NCBI RefSeq assembly: GCF_035920365.1
Contig: NZ_CP109150.1
Location: 2,232,001-2,296,000, forward strand
DNA: 64,000 bases
Direction: 5' to 3'
From: Micromonospora sp. NBC_01740
GTDB lineage: Bacteria > Actinomycetota > Actinomycetes > Mycobacteriales > Micromonosporaceae
The notes below the pieces were generated by a model. The model did no database searches and was not told the DNA's origin. It saw only the letters and a list, made by a program, of their open reading frames with translations. Position numbers and translations under genes: made by a program. This document shows, in pieces, positions 7,998-15,737 of this stretch. How positions within the stretch are numbered: position 1 is the first letter of the stretch; each line of letters opens with the position of its first letter.

Positions 7998-8741
7998 TCA
8001 GCTCGTGGCTGGCAGGCGGTAGACGGACACGTGCGACCGCGAGTCGGCGGTGAACTCGGCGCCGGACCAGTCCGCGTGCCGGCTCTCCAGCTCGAACCCG
8101 GCCAGCTGACCCATGAGGTCCAGCTCCGCCGGCCAGATGTAGCGGTGCGGCGACCGGAACAGCTGGGCGTGCGTGCTCTCGTCGAACCGGAAGTGGTGCG
8201 ACACGACCTGCTGGCGCAGCACGTCGTAGGTGTCGAGGCCGATGTACCCCGGCTCGGACGACCAGACCGTCGCCTCCAGGCCCGGTGGGAGCTTACGCAG
8301 CTCCGGCACCCACAACTCGATCACGAACCGGCCGCCCGGGGCGAGGTGGCGGGCGGCGTTGCGGAAGCAGGCCACCTGCTCGGACTGGGTGAGCAGGTTC
8401 GAGATCGTGTTGTAGACGAGGTAGACCAGCGAGAACTCGCCCGGGGCGGTGGCGGTCGCCATGTCACCGATCACCACCGGAACGGTCGCCTCGTCCACCT
8501 TCGTCCGCAGCCGCTCCACCATCGGGCGGGACAGCTCGATGCCGCTGACCGGCACCCCGCGCGCGGCGAGCGGGACGGCCACCCGGCCGGTGCCGACGGC
8601 GAATTCGAGCGCCGCCCCGCCGCCGGCCAGCTCGGCCAGGCGGTCCACGGTCGGCCCCAGCACCTCGGGGGCGAACATGCCGGTGCCCGGGGTGTCGTAG
8701 CGGCGGGCGGTGTCGTCGTCCCAGACGTCTTCCTGTCGCAT
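7998..8741 (-). CDS. Class I SAM-dependent methyltransferase
   Basis: This 247-residue protein has the Rossmann methyltransferase signature. Motif I is ALEFAVGTGRVAVPLA, the acidic SAM-ribose residue sits in VSGIELS, and motif IV/post-I are GDMATATAPGEFSLVYLVYNTISNL and LAPGGRFVIELW. The start ATG at 8741 opens with RQEDVWDDDTARRYD. An upstream ATG at 8762 would add seven residues, and neither has a strong ribosome site. It converges with sepX. The substrate is unknown; small-molecule methylation is most likely. Confidence 0.8.
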   Translation of the reverse strand: MRQEDVWDDDTARRYDTPGTGMFAPEVLGPTVDRLAELAGGGAALEFAVGTGRVAVPLAARGVPVSGIELSRPMVERLRTKVDEATVPVVIGDMATATAPGEFSLVYLVYNTISNLLTQSEQVACFRNAARHLAPGGRFVIELWVPELRKLPPGLEATVWSSEPGYIGLDTYDVLRQQVVSHHFRFDESTHAQLFRSPHRYIWPAELDLMGQLAGFELESRHADWSGAEFTADSRSHVSVYRLPATS

Positions 8742-8831
8742 ACGCCCCACGCTTCCCACCACCGCCCGCGATGTCCACCGACTTTCGCGCCGATCGGCTC
8801 CCCTCCGCCGCCTGCGCCGGGTCCCTTCTTT

Positions 8832-8883
8832 GAGATCTTGGTGGCTGGCGGCCCCCGGAGGGGCCGTTTCGTGCCAAGATCTC
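8832..8883. repeat. Two-tier inverted repeat upstream of tRNA-Ala
   Basis: Outer arms GAGATCTTGG (8832-8841) and CCAAGATCTC (8874-8883) are perfect. They enclose a second perfect hairpin, CGGCCCC-CGGA-GGGGCCG (8849-8866), with 7-nt spacers on both sides. It lies in the 246-bp gap between the methyltransferase start and the tRNA. Confidence 0.8.
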
Positions 8884-8987
8884 GGCGCGCGGGGGGTGGA
8901 TTCGCGGCGGGGGCGGTGAACCTGTTAGCCTTGGCGCCGGCCCGCCCGGTGAAAGCCGGGTGGGACCGATGCCGGTCCGCCGGCGGA

Positions 8988-9061
8988 GGGGTTGTGGCGC
9001 AGTCCGGTAGCGCACCTCGTTCGCATCGAGGGGGTCAGGGGTTCGAATCCCCTCAACTCCA
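8988..9061 (+). tRNA. tRNA-Ala (anticodon CGC)
   Basis: The sequence folds as a full cloverleaf: 7-bp acceptor stem GGGGTTG/CAACTCC, D-stem GCGC/GCGC, anticodon stem CCTCG/CGAGG around loop TTCGCAT, and T-arm AGGGG-TTCGAAT-CCCCT. The anticodon CGC reads GCG (Ala). The G3:U70 pair, the alanine identity element, is present. The discriminator is A. CCA is not encoded. Confidence 0.95.
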
Positions 9062-9069
9062 CCTAGCTC

Positions 9070-9102
9070 AAGGCCGTTTCCGCACGTCGGAGACGGCCTT
9101 TT
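9070..9102 (+). terminator. Terminator after tRNA-Ala
   Basis: A 12-bp stem AAGGCCGTTTCC/GGAGACGGCCTT (one G-T pair) with a 7-nt loop is followed by TT. It lies 9 nt after the tRNA and may also end the opposing small gene. Confidence 0.8.
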
Positions 9103-9138
9103 CCGATCTTGTACGGCAGCTGAGTGCAGCAACGGCGT

Positions 9139-9405
9139 TCAGGCTAGGTCCTCGGGCTTCACCCTTCCCTTCCCGAGAAGCTTTCTAGCGAGGATCAGGC
9201 GGCCGAGGATGATCGCGTAGACGTTGCCGATCAAGACCAGCGCAGCTGCGCCAATCTCGCCGTGACCGGCCAACATCAGGGCAGGAATGCCGGCGAACAG
9301 CAGCACGGGCACCACGAAGAGCCACAAGGGGAACCGCAGGTAGTAGAGAAGTGAGGGGGACGAGGGTTTCGGCACGAGGCCATTAGAACGCACGCGGCCA
9401 AACAA
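9139..9405 (-). CDS. Small hypothetical membrane protein
   Basis: This 88-residue protein has two strong hydrophobic stretches (LWLFVVPVLLFAGIPALMLAG and AAALVLIGNVYAIILGRLIL) and a basic C-terminus, so it probably forms a membrane hairpin. I recognise no family. The longest frame starts at TTG. In-frame GTG codons at 9393 and 9375 are alternatives, and none has a clear ribosome site. It lies entirely between the two copies of the 19-bp tRNA repeat and has a less GC-biased composition than most neighbours, which would fit recent acquisition. Confidence 0.5.
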   Translation of the reverse strand: MFGRVRSNGLVPKPSSPSLLYYLRFPLWLFVVPVLLFAGIPALMLAGHGEIGAAALVLIGNVYAIILGRLILARKLLGKGRVKPEDLA

Positions 9406-9438
9406 GCCCGCCCGTGGACTGAGTGACTACCGAGGGGG

Positions 9439-10398
9439 TCAGGGGTTCGGGTCGGCGACGGTCTCGGCGATGCGGGTGAGCCAGTACTGGTCGTTGGCGC
9501 GAGATTCCGGACTGGCCTCGGGGTTGAGGACGCTACGCAGAAATGCAGCGACGTCGTCGAGGTGCCGCTCGCTGCGGTAGTAGCTCAGCAAGGTCTGGTC
9601 CGGTTCCAGCGGCCCGTAGCCTCGGCGGAAGAGTTCGGCGCGGTGCGCGTCGATCGGGTGGTCGCCGAAGTCCTGGCTGTGGATGAACATCAGGTCCCGC
9701 TCGCGTGGCGCGAGGATCGGCGCGTCCCAGTCCACGACGTGCAGGGGACCGTCGTCGTCAGCGATCAGGTTGCCGGGATGGATGTCGGCGTGGCAGATGA
9801 CGTGTCGAGCGTGCGTCACGCGGGAGGCCAGCTCGTCGACCGTCTCCGCCAACCGGTGCAGCGCGGCGCCGTACCGGGCCCAGAACGCGCCGAGGACCTC
9901 GCTCGTCGCAGCCTGTCCGCCGAGGGCCCGCAGCCGCTCGCCAGCGTCCGATCGGTAGGTCTCGACCGGCAGGACGGCGGCGAGGTCTGCGCTCGGCGTG
10001 ACGGCGTGCAGGCGACCCAGGAACTCGCCGTACTCGCTCCACTGGCGGTCGGTGAGGCCGCGCCGCCACAGGCTGCCGCCGTCGTGGAACGGGTAGAGCA
10101 GCAGCTGGTACTCCCCGAAGCCGTGACAGGCTCCGCCGTCCGGCAGGTCGATGGGTGCCACGACCTGCCCGACGCCCTGCGCCTTGAGGAACCCGGGCAG
10201 CAGGACGGCCGCCCGGGTGAACGTGCCGCGGCGCAGCTTCAGGAAGTATCGCTCCCCGTCGGACGCGTCCACCCGGTACGCCCATGCGTGCCCGTCGAGC
10301 CCGACCGGCATGAACACGATGTCGACGATGGTGACGGCCCAGGCGGCGGCCACCTCAGCCGCCAGGAGCCGTTCGTCGACGCCAGGCTTGTCGATCAT
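9439..10398 (-). CDS. Aminoglycoside-phosphotransferase-fold kinase
   Basis: This 319-residue protein has the APH/choline-kinase catalytic loop CHADIHPGNL and the magnesium-binding VVDWDAP. The pattern of N-terminal lobe residues (AYRVDASDGERYFLKLRRG, with the ATP-binding Lys) and the C-terminal half resemble spectinomycin phosphotransferase-type enzymes. It may inactivate an antibiotic or phosphorylate a small metabolite; the sequence does not decide. The ATG at 10398 (MIDKPGVDERLL) was chosen over longer frames. Its last codons overlap the copy of the tRNA-Ala repeat. It lies in an accessory cluster with a second kinase of the same fold. Confidence 0.8.
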   Translation of the reverse strand: MIDKPGVDERLLAAEVAAAWAVTIVDIVFMPVGLDGHAWAYRVDASDGERYFLKLRRGTFTRAAVLLPGFLKAQGVGQVVAPIDLPDGGACHGFGEYQLLLYPFHDGGSLWRRGLTDRQWSEYGEFLGRLHAVTPSADLAAVLPVETYRSDAGERLRALGGQAATSEVLGAFWARYGAALHRLAETVDELASRVTHARHVICHADIHPGNLIADDDGPLHVVDWDAPILAPRERDLMFIHSQDFGDHPIDAHRAELFRRGYGPLEPDQTLLSYYRSERHLDDVAAFLRSVLNPEASPESRANDQYWLTRIAETVADPNP

Positions 10399-10519
10399 CG
10401 GCGGAGCGTCGCAGTTGGCAGTCCGGCCGGCAAGGGATTTGCCACCTACGGGCGCGCGGGCACCTGGCTGGCCCGCGAGTCGGGTCAGCCATGCCACGGC
10501 GCCTGTCAGCCGCCCGCCG

Positions 10520-11299
10520 TCACGGCTTCACCGCCCGGGTGGCGAAGTAGCCGGGCAGCCATCCGGCGGTGGCGTCGGAGTGGTGCGGCGCCTCTTCGAA
10601 GCCGACGATGACGAAGCCGGCGGCGAGCTGACCACCGATCTGCGCGGTCATCGTGTGGCTGTACTCCAGCGGTGCGTCCGCGCCCCACAGGCGTTCGCGC
10701 TCCGCCGCCGGGACGTGGGTCAGGTCGCTGTACGGCAGCCGGTGGCGCACCACCAGTTCGCCGCGCTGGTCCAGCGCCTCGCTGTCGAAGAGGAAGACGT
10801 CCGGGTTGAGGAAGCCGGACAGCAGCGTCCCGCCCGGTCGCAGCACCCGGAAGCACTCCCGCCACACCGGCGCGAGCTCGGGCACGAACAGGTTCGACAC
10901 GGGGTGGAAGACCAGGTCGAACGAGGAGTCCGGGAACGCCGACAGGTCGCGCATGTCCCCGAGGACGGTACGCAGCTCCAGGCCGTCCCGCCGGGCGACC
11001 GACTCGTCCTGTTCGAGTTGACGGGGCGAGTTGTCGAAGACGGTGACCCGGGCCCCCGCAGCGGCCAGCGTCGGGCCCTGCTGCCCGCCGCCCGAGGCCA
11101 GACACAGGACGTCCGTGCCCGCGAGGTCGGTGGGGAACCAGGAACGGTCGACGGGCTGGTAGCCGATCAGGACGACCGACCAGTCACCGGCCCGCGCCCT
11201 GGCGATCGTCTCGCTGGAGACGGGGCGTGACCACTCGTTGCCCTGCTCGACCTGCCGGTCCCAGGCGGTGCGGTTGTGTGCTACCGGGTCAAGGGGCAT
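10520..11299 (-). CDS. Class I SAM-dependent methyltransferase
   Basis: This 259-residue protein carries motif I as VLCLASGGGQQGPTLAAAGARVTVFDNS, with the SAM-ribose Asp at its end, then LGDMRDLSAFPDSSFDLVFHPVSNLF and VLRPGGTLLSGF. It starts MPLDPVAHNRTAWDRQVEQGNEW, a common opening for small-molecule methyltransferases of actinobacteria. It lies between a kinase and a MarR-type regulator, all on the minus strand. Substrate unknown. It is not closely related to the methyltransferase at 7998-8741. Confidence 0.85.
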   Translation of the reverse strand: MPLDPVAHNRTAWDRQVEQGNEWSRPVSSETIARARAGDWSVVLIGYQPVDRSWFPTDLAGTDVLCLASGGGQQGPTLAAAGARVTVFDNSPRQLEQDESVARRDGLELRTVLGDMRDLSAFPDSSFDLVFHPVSNLFVPELAPVWRECFRVLRPGGTLLSGFLNPDVFLFDSEALDQRGELVVRHRLPYSDLTHVPAAERERLWGADAPLEYSHTMTAQIGGQLAAGFVIVGFEEAPHHSDATAGWLPGYFATRAVKP

Positions 11300-11339
11300 G
11301 GCCTCACGTTACAGAGCTGGACTGACCAGGCTGGGCGCG

Positions 11340-11804
11340 CTATGCCGCGCCACCGGTGTTCAGGATCAACTGCCGGAGAACCTTGAGGGTCGCGACGTAG
11401 TCCGCGTCGTCGATGCCCTTGTGGATGCGGGCCCGGATTGCCGGCGCGTGCTGTTTGAGGCTGACTCGGGCGTCTTCTCCGGCTGCGGTGATCCACAGTC
11501 TTTCTTCCTCGTCGCGGGTCAGCCACCCGCGCTCCAGCAGAGCCTCCGCCTCGACGTCCAGATCGTCTTCGGCCCTGAGATACGAGCTCATCGCCCGTCG
11601 GAGCTCAGGAAGTGTCATCCCGCCGCCGTCGGGCAGGAGGTCGTTCCTGGAGAGGTTCCGCAGCAGCCAGAACTGGGGCTGAGTGAACCCGAGTTCGGCA
11701 TGCCGGGCTCGGGTGAAAGCGATGAGGGATTCGTAGGCGACGCCTGTCCAGTAGGCGGCCGGTTGGCCCGCGAGTTCTGCGTCGGACAGTTGCAGCGTCG
11801 TCAT
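11340..11804 (-). CDS. MarR-family transcriptional regulator
   Basis: This 154-residue protein is predicted to be a winged-helix dimer. The DNA-binding part is visible as QPQFWLLRNLSR, LTLPELRRAMSSYL (helix-turn-helix) and the wing around LLERGWLTRDEEERLWITAAGE. The ATG has a GAAGGAG site. It is divergent from the kinase at 11932. The intergenic region carries a promoter with a 19-bp spacer and internal dyad on this gene's strand. This suggests that a MerR-type activator, or this protein itself, acts there. Confidence 0.75.
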   Translation of the reverse strand: MTTLQLSDAELAGQPAAYWTGVAYESLIAFTRARHAELGFTQPQFWLLRNLSRNDLLPDGGGMTLPELRRAMSSYLRAEDDLDVEAEALLERGWLTRDEEERLWITAAGEDARVSLKQHAPAIRARIHKGIDDADYVATLKVLRQLILNTGGAA

Positions 11805-11841
11805 GTGATCTCCTTCGCCGAGGACGGAACCATTGGGAACG

Positions 11842-11872
11842 AAGGTAGGACCTCAACGTCGGTTCAGGTCAA
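11842..11872 (-). promoter_or_regulatory. MerR-type promoter with dyad operator
   Basis: On the minus strand, TTGACC (11872-11867) and TACCTT (11847-11842) are separated by exactly 19 bp. The spacer contains an imperfect inverted repeat GACCTCAAC-N4-GTTCAGGTC (11849-11870, 8 of 9 pairs). This over-long spacer with an internal dyad is the hallmark of MerR-family promoters. It would start transcription about 30 nt before the MarR-like gene. Confidence 0.65.
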
Positions 11873-11931
11873 GAGCCTGGCGTGAGCGTGGACCGGCACC
11901 CCGGCACGCGCCCGGAAGCGCCGATGACAGA

Positions 11932-12840
11932 GTGGTACTCGTGGGCAGTGCGACCGAGCGCGAGATTCGCTGGGTCGAGTCGGCTTGGCAGCGTCGGATC
12001 ACCAGGGTGCGGCGTCTCACGGGTGGTTGCACGTCCACGATGCTTGGCCTGACCGGACACGACGGCGAACAGGCTGTACTCCGACTGATGACGAAGGAGC
12101 CGTGGCGCCGACACGCTGCCGGGCTGCTTTCCAGGGAGGCGGCTGTCCAGCACCAACTGCAACGGTCATCGATCCCAGCGCCTCGAAGTGTCGCCCTCGA
12201 TCTGTCCGGGGACTCCGCCGGGGCACCGGCACACCTCATGTCCTGGCTGCCCGGGCGTCTGTGCCTGACCTCTGCCGCGGACGGCATCCTGGAGGCGATG
12301 GCGCAGGTCCTCGTCAGCATCCACCAATTCGCGCCCGGCCGGGACAGGCCACGGCAGTACCAGTCCTGGGCGGCGCCGGACAAACGAGTCGTGCCGCCGT
12401 GGGCGCAGCGGCGACAGCTCTGGCATCAGGCGTTCGAGTTGCTGGACCAACCCGTACCGGCCTATGCCGGTACGTTCCTGCACCGAGATTTTCATCTGGG
12501 GAATCTGCTGTGGTCGCAGGGGCGTGTCAGCGGCGTCGTGGACTGGGTCGAGACATCGTGGGGACCGGCGACCCTGGACGTGGCACATGCCGCGACCTAC
12601 CTCGCGATGTTGCACGGCGTTGAGGCTGGAGCCAGATTCACGAACGCGTACCGTCGCCGGGCTGATGACCGTCACGACGAGGACGAGTGCCGGTACTGGA
12701 ACGTCATGGACATTGTCGGCTACCTGCCGGACCCGGTGAAAGTCGTCCAGCCATGGCGCGACTCTGGACTAAGCATCAGTGACGACCTTGCTCGCAGCCG
12801 ACTCGAGCAGCGGCTTGAGCACGTTCTGCGAGCTCACTGA
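11932..12840 (+). CDS. Aminoglycoside-phosphotransferase-fold kinase
   Basis: This protein of about 302 residues has the catalytic loop HRDFHLGNLLW, the following GVVDWVETSWGPATLDVAH with the metal-binding Asp, and an N-terminal lobe ATP-site (GGEQAVLRLMTKEPW-like strand, then SREAAVQHQLQ). It belongs to the APH superfamily; whether it modifies an antibiotic is unknown. Start codons GTG 11932 and GTG 11941 are both possible, and no ribosome site is clear. It is divergent from the MarR-like gene. Its codons are less GC-saturated than those of the housekeeping genes, which suggests acquisition. Confidence 0.78.
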   Translation: MVLVGSATEREIRWVESAWQRRITRVRRLTGGCTSTMLGLTGHDGEQAVLRLMTKEPWRRHAAGLLSREAAVQHQLQRSSIPAPRSVALDLSGDSAGAPAHLMSWLPGRLCLTSAADGILEAMAQVLVSIHQFAPGRDRPRQYQSWAAPDKRVVPPWAQRRQLWHQAFELLDQPVPAYAGTFLHRDFHLGNLLWSQGRVSGVVDWVETSWGPATLDVAHAATYLAMLHGVEAGARFTNAYRRRADDRHDEDECRYWNVMDIVGYLPDPVKVVQPWRDSGLSISDDLARSRLEQRLEHVLRAH

Positions 12841-12935
12841 CGACCTGACTGGCTCCCGCTCGGTCGGTGCCGCACCCGCCCACCCACCCACCATGGCTGC
12901 GACGCTGACGCGCCCGGACTCACCATGGAAACGCT

Positions 12936-12977
12936 CGTTGCCTCGTCGGTGCGGCCTCCCGCACCGACGAGGCAACG
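12936..12977. terminator. Bidirectional terminator
   Basis: A perfect 19-bp stem (12936-12954 with 12959-12977) around loop CCTC lies between the convergent kinase and carboxypeptidase genes. Confidence 0.85.
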
Positions 12978-12997
12978 AATTACCGGATGGGCGCTAC

Positions 12998-15487
12998 CTA
13001 CTTGACGATCGTCACCGTCGCCGAGCGGTAGTTCTTGCCGTTCTTCTCCGGGTCGTAGCCCTTCTCGACGTTGCCGGAGGCGTCGACCGAGAACCAGCGG
13101 AACGTGGTGGTGCTGGTGACGCGGAAGACCTGCCCCGGCTCACGGAACTCGGTGGCCTGGTAGCGCGGCGATTCGAGGGTCGGCCGGCTGCCATCCGTCG
13201 TGTAGTAGATGGTGGCCGGCTCGCTCGTCTCGAAGCGCACGTCGACGGACCCGGTGTACCTGCCGCCGCCAGGGACGAGCTCGGAGGTCGGCATCTTCTT
13301 GTCCTTGCCCCACTCTGCCGCGATCCGGAACATCTCCATGATCCCGTTGGCGTACTCCATCGTCTCGGAGTGGCCGCTGACGAGCGCCGGATTGCCCTCC
13401 CACGCCGGCTGGAACGAGCCGCCCTGCCAGTTGCCGGTGGCCGGGTTGTAGATCGAGCCGCCGACCTCCCAGCCGAAGGAGTAGATCCCGTAGGTGTGGT
13501 ACATGTCCTCACGGACGTTGCCGGCGGAGGAGTACAGGACGTCCGACGAGCCGCCGACGTTCTCCGGCGTGACGACGGTCTCCCGGTACGCCTTGACCTG
13601 CGACAGGATCCTGCCGGCCGACTGCCAGTAGAACGCCTCGTCGCCCAGCGGCGGACGCGGCGTGGTGACCCGGCCGTCCGCGATGTAGGCGCCGGGCTGC
13701 CAGAACAGCTGGCCGCCGTTGGAGTGCACCGACATCATGAACTTGATGTTCGAGTACTTCTCGACCAGCCAGACGATGTTCTTCGACTCGGGCTCGGACA
13801 GCTTCTCCGGCCCCTGGTAGGTGCCGCTCGTGCACACCGTCGACCCGCCGGCGTAGCCGTCGTGGCCCGACCCGACCCGGTAGTTCCGGTTCAGGTCGAC
13901 GCCCCACGAGTTACGGCGGTCCGGGTCGGCGTTCGCGTCCTCGCAGTGGTTCGTCAGGTTCTTACGCTGCGAGGCGTAGTTGTAGAAGCTGTAGTTCGCG
14001 CCGTCCGGGTTGTTCGACAGGACGAGGAAGATGTCCGTCTCCTGGACGATCTTCTTCGTCTCCTTGTCGGTCTTGTAGTTGTGCACCAGACGTTCGGCCG
14101 TCTCCAGCGTCGTCGTCGCGGGCACCCACTCGCGGGCGTGGTCCTGGGCCTGGATCAGGACACCGGGGTTGCGGCCGTCGCGGTGCTTGCCGATCCGCAG
14201 GACCGGGATGGTGGCCTCGCCGCGGGGCACCTCGCCCTCGGGCGCGCCGACGCGCTTCTGGTCGAGGAAGTCGCTCAGCGCGACCGGGGCGGACGTCGGC
14301 ACGACGAGCCCGGTACCCGCGTTGCTGCGGTACGGGTGCGCCCGGTCGATCAGGCCCTGCGACTGGGTCTCCAGTGCCGCCGCCACCTGCGCGGCGGTGC
14401 TGGCGAGCGCGCCGTTGGCGTCCTTCGCGAGGAGGACGCGGACCGCCTTGCCCGACACGTCGACGCCGAGCGGGAGGCTCGCCCCCGGCCGCTCCACGAA
14501 TTCGACGGTGACGTCGTTGCCACCCTCGTGGCCCCACGCCGCCGAACTGACGACGACCGCCGCCTGCCCGGTACCGCCGATCGTGGCCTGCGCCTTGCGC
14601 TGGTAGCCGTTCGTCTTGTGCGGCAGGTAGACGATCTCGGCGATGTCCGGGTACTGCCGGGCGATCTCCTCGGCGCGGCTGAAGAGCTGCTGCGGATGCT
14701 TGTAGCCGTCGATGAAGTCCGACCTGTAGCCCGGGTTGTCGGTCAGCGGCGGCGGGGCGCCCTCGAGCCAGTTGGAGACCTTGCCGGTGGTGACGCCGCC
14801 GGTCGAGCTGCTGACCTTGATCTGGTCAGGACGCGCGTCGAGCTTGAACAGGTTCCGGTGGAACATGTACTGCCCGGAGTCGACGAAGCGGCTCATCGTC
14901 CGGGCGGAGCCGAACGGCGTACCGACGCCCGAGTCGTTCTCGAGCTGCATCAGGACGATCGGGTTGGTCTGCGCGCCTTCGGTGGTCCGTGCCTCGACGT
15001 AGAGGAAGCCCTGGCCCTTCGTGGTAAACCAGTCGGCGCGGACGACCCGTACCGTCGCGTCGTTCGCCTCGGTCACCTGTGCCGGCTGGGCGAGCGGCTG
15101 GGCGGCCCGTGCCCCGGCGGCCCGGAAGCCGCCGTCGGCCACGTCGCTCCAGGTGAAGCGCTCGTTCTCGCCGAGGATCTTGACGCCCATCGCCTTGAGC
15201 TCGGCGACCTGCCCGGCGTCCACGTGCGCCTCGCCCTCGATGCCGTCCGGCACACGGGTGAGGCCGTGCTCGACGTCGTAGCCGGCGGCTACCACCTTGT
15301 CGAGCATGTCGGATCCGGTCAGCTTGATGCGTACGTGGTTCGACTCATGATCCGCGTGGTGGGCTCCTTCGGAGCCCGTGGCGGTGGGCTTCGTGGGGTC
15401 CGCGCCCGCAGGCGCGGTCGCGACGAAAGTGGTTGCCACCAGGGCGGACATCGCGAAGAACACGATGCGTGGCTGTCTACCTCGCAT
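12998..15487 (-). CDS. Secreted M14 zinc carboxypeptidase
   Basis: This 829-residue exported metallopeptidase begins with a Sec signal peptide (MRGRQPR plus a hydrophobic core ending APAGA, about residues 1-29). A propeptide-like region follows. The M14 domain contains zinc ligands His450 and Glu453 in DHAREW and His588 in MMSVHSNGG. WGVDLNRNY supplies the substrate-binding Arg, and GIYSFGWEVGG carries the likely catalytic Glu. About 115 residues (roughly 304-420) interrupt the usual spacing before the zinc motif. The C-terminus (about 745-829) resembles a chitobiase-type beta domain (IYYTTDGSRPT). The ATG has an AAGGAGGGG site. Confidence 0.9.
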   Translation of the reverse strand: MRGRQPRIVFFAMSALVATTFVATAPAGADPTKPTATGSEGAHHADHESNHVRIKLTGSDMLDKVVAAGYDVEHGLTRVPDGIEGEAHVDAGQVAELKAMGVKILGENERFTWSDVADGGFRAAGARAAQPLAQPAQVTEANDATVRVVRADWFTTKGQGFLYVEARTTEGAQTNPIVLMQLENDSGVGTPFGSARTMSRFVDSGQYMFHRNLFKLDARPDQIKVSSSTGGVTTGKVSNWLEGAPPPLTDNPGYRSDFIDGYKHPQQLFSRAEEIARQYPDIAEIVYLPHKTNGYQRKAQATIGGTGQAAVVVSSAAWGHEGGNDVTVEFVERPGASLPLGVDVSGKAVRVLLAKDANGALASTAAQVAAALETQSQGLIDRAHPYRSNAGTGLVVPTSAPVALSDFLDQKRVGAPEGEVPRGEATIPVLRIGKHRDGRNPGVLIQAQDHAREWVPATTTLETAERLVHNYKTDKETKKIVQETDIFLVLSNNPDGANYSFYNYASQRKNLTNHCEDANADPDRRNSWGVDLNRNYRVGSGHDGYAGGSTVCTSGTYQGPEKLSEPESKNIVWLVEKYSNIKFMMSVHSNGGQLFWQPGAYIADGRVTTPRPPLGDEAFYWQSAGRILSQVKAYRETVVTPENVGGSSDVLYSSAGNVREDMYHTYGIYSFGWEVGGSIYNPATGNWQGGSFQPAWEGNPALVSGHSETMEYANGIMEMFRIAAEWGKDKKMPTSELVPGGGRYTGSVDVRFETSEPATIYYTTDGSRPTLESPRYQATEFREPGQVFRVTSTTTFRWFSVDASGNVEKGYDPEKNGKNYRSATVTIVK

Positions 15488-15579
15488 GCTCCCCTCCTTC
15501 TGTCTGTGGCCGTCAGTGATGTCGCGGCCGGCCCGAGCGCGGGCCGGACCGCATCGATTCATCCAAAGATGGACATGCT

Positions 15580-15638
15580 GCACCCGCGCACGACGAGCCC
15601 GGCTCCGACGGATCGCGTCGGAGGATCGTGCCGGGTGC
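15580..15638. repeat. Compound hairpin 1
   Basis: The apical stem CTCCGACG-GATCG-CGTCGGAG (15603-15623) is enclosed by GCACCCG/CGGGTGC and GCACGA/TCGTGC arms. It lies 93-151 bp upstream of the carboxypeptidase start. Confidence 0.75.
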
Positions 15639-15675
15639 GAGCGGGCCGGGTGCGTCGGATGCAGTGCGTCGTGTG

Positions 15676-15737
15676 TCCGCCCACGGCGATCCAGGCCTCG
15701 ACGGATCGCGTCGAGGACCGTGTGGAGCATGGGCGGA
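15676..15737. repeat. Compound hairpin 2
   Basis: The apical stem CCTCGACG-GATCG-CGTCGAGG (15696-15716) shares its CGACG-GATCG-CGTCG core with hairpin 1. It is enclosed by TCCGCCCA/TGGGCGGA arms. The two apices are 93 bp apart. Confidence 0.75.

Larger units (their letters stand above)
9027..9449 (+). repeat. 19-bp direct repeat of tRNA-Ala interior (att-like)
   Basis: CGAGGGGGTCAGGGGTTCG occurs inside the tRNA (9027-9045, anticodon stem to T-loop) and again exactly at 9431-9449, overlapping the stop codon of the phosphotransferase gene. The copies are 404 bp apart and flank one small membrane-protein gene. Repeats of tRNA segments of this kind are typical of integrative-element attachment sites, but no integrase is present. 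Confidence 0.6.
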
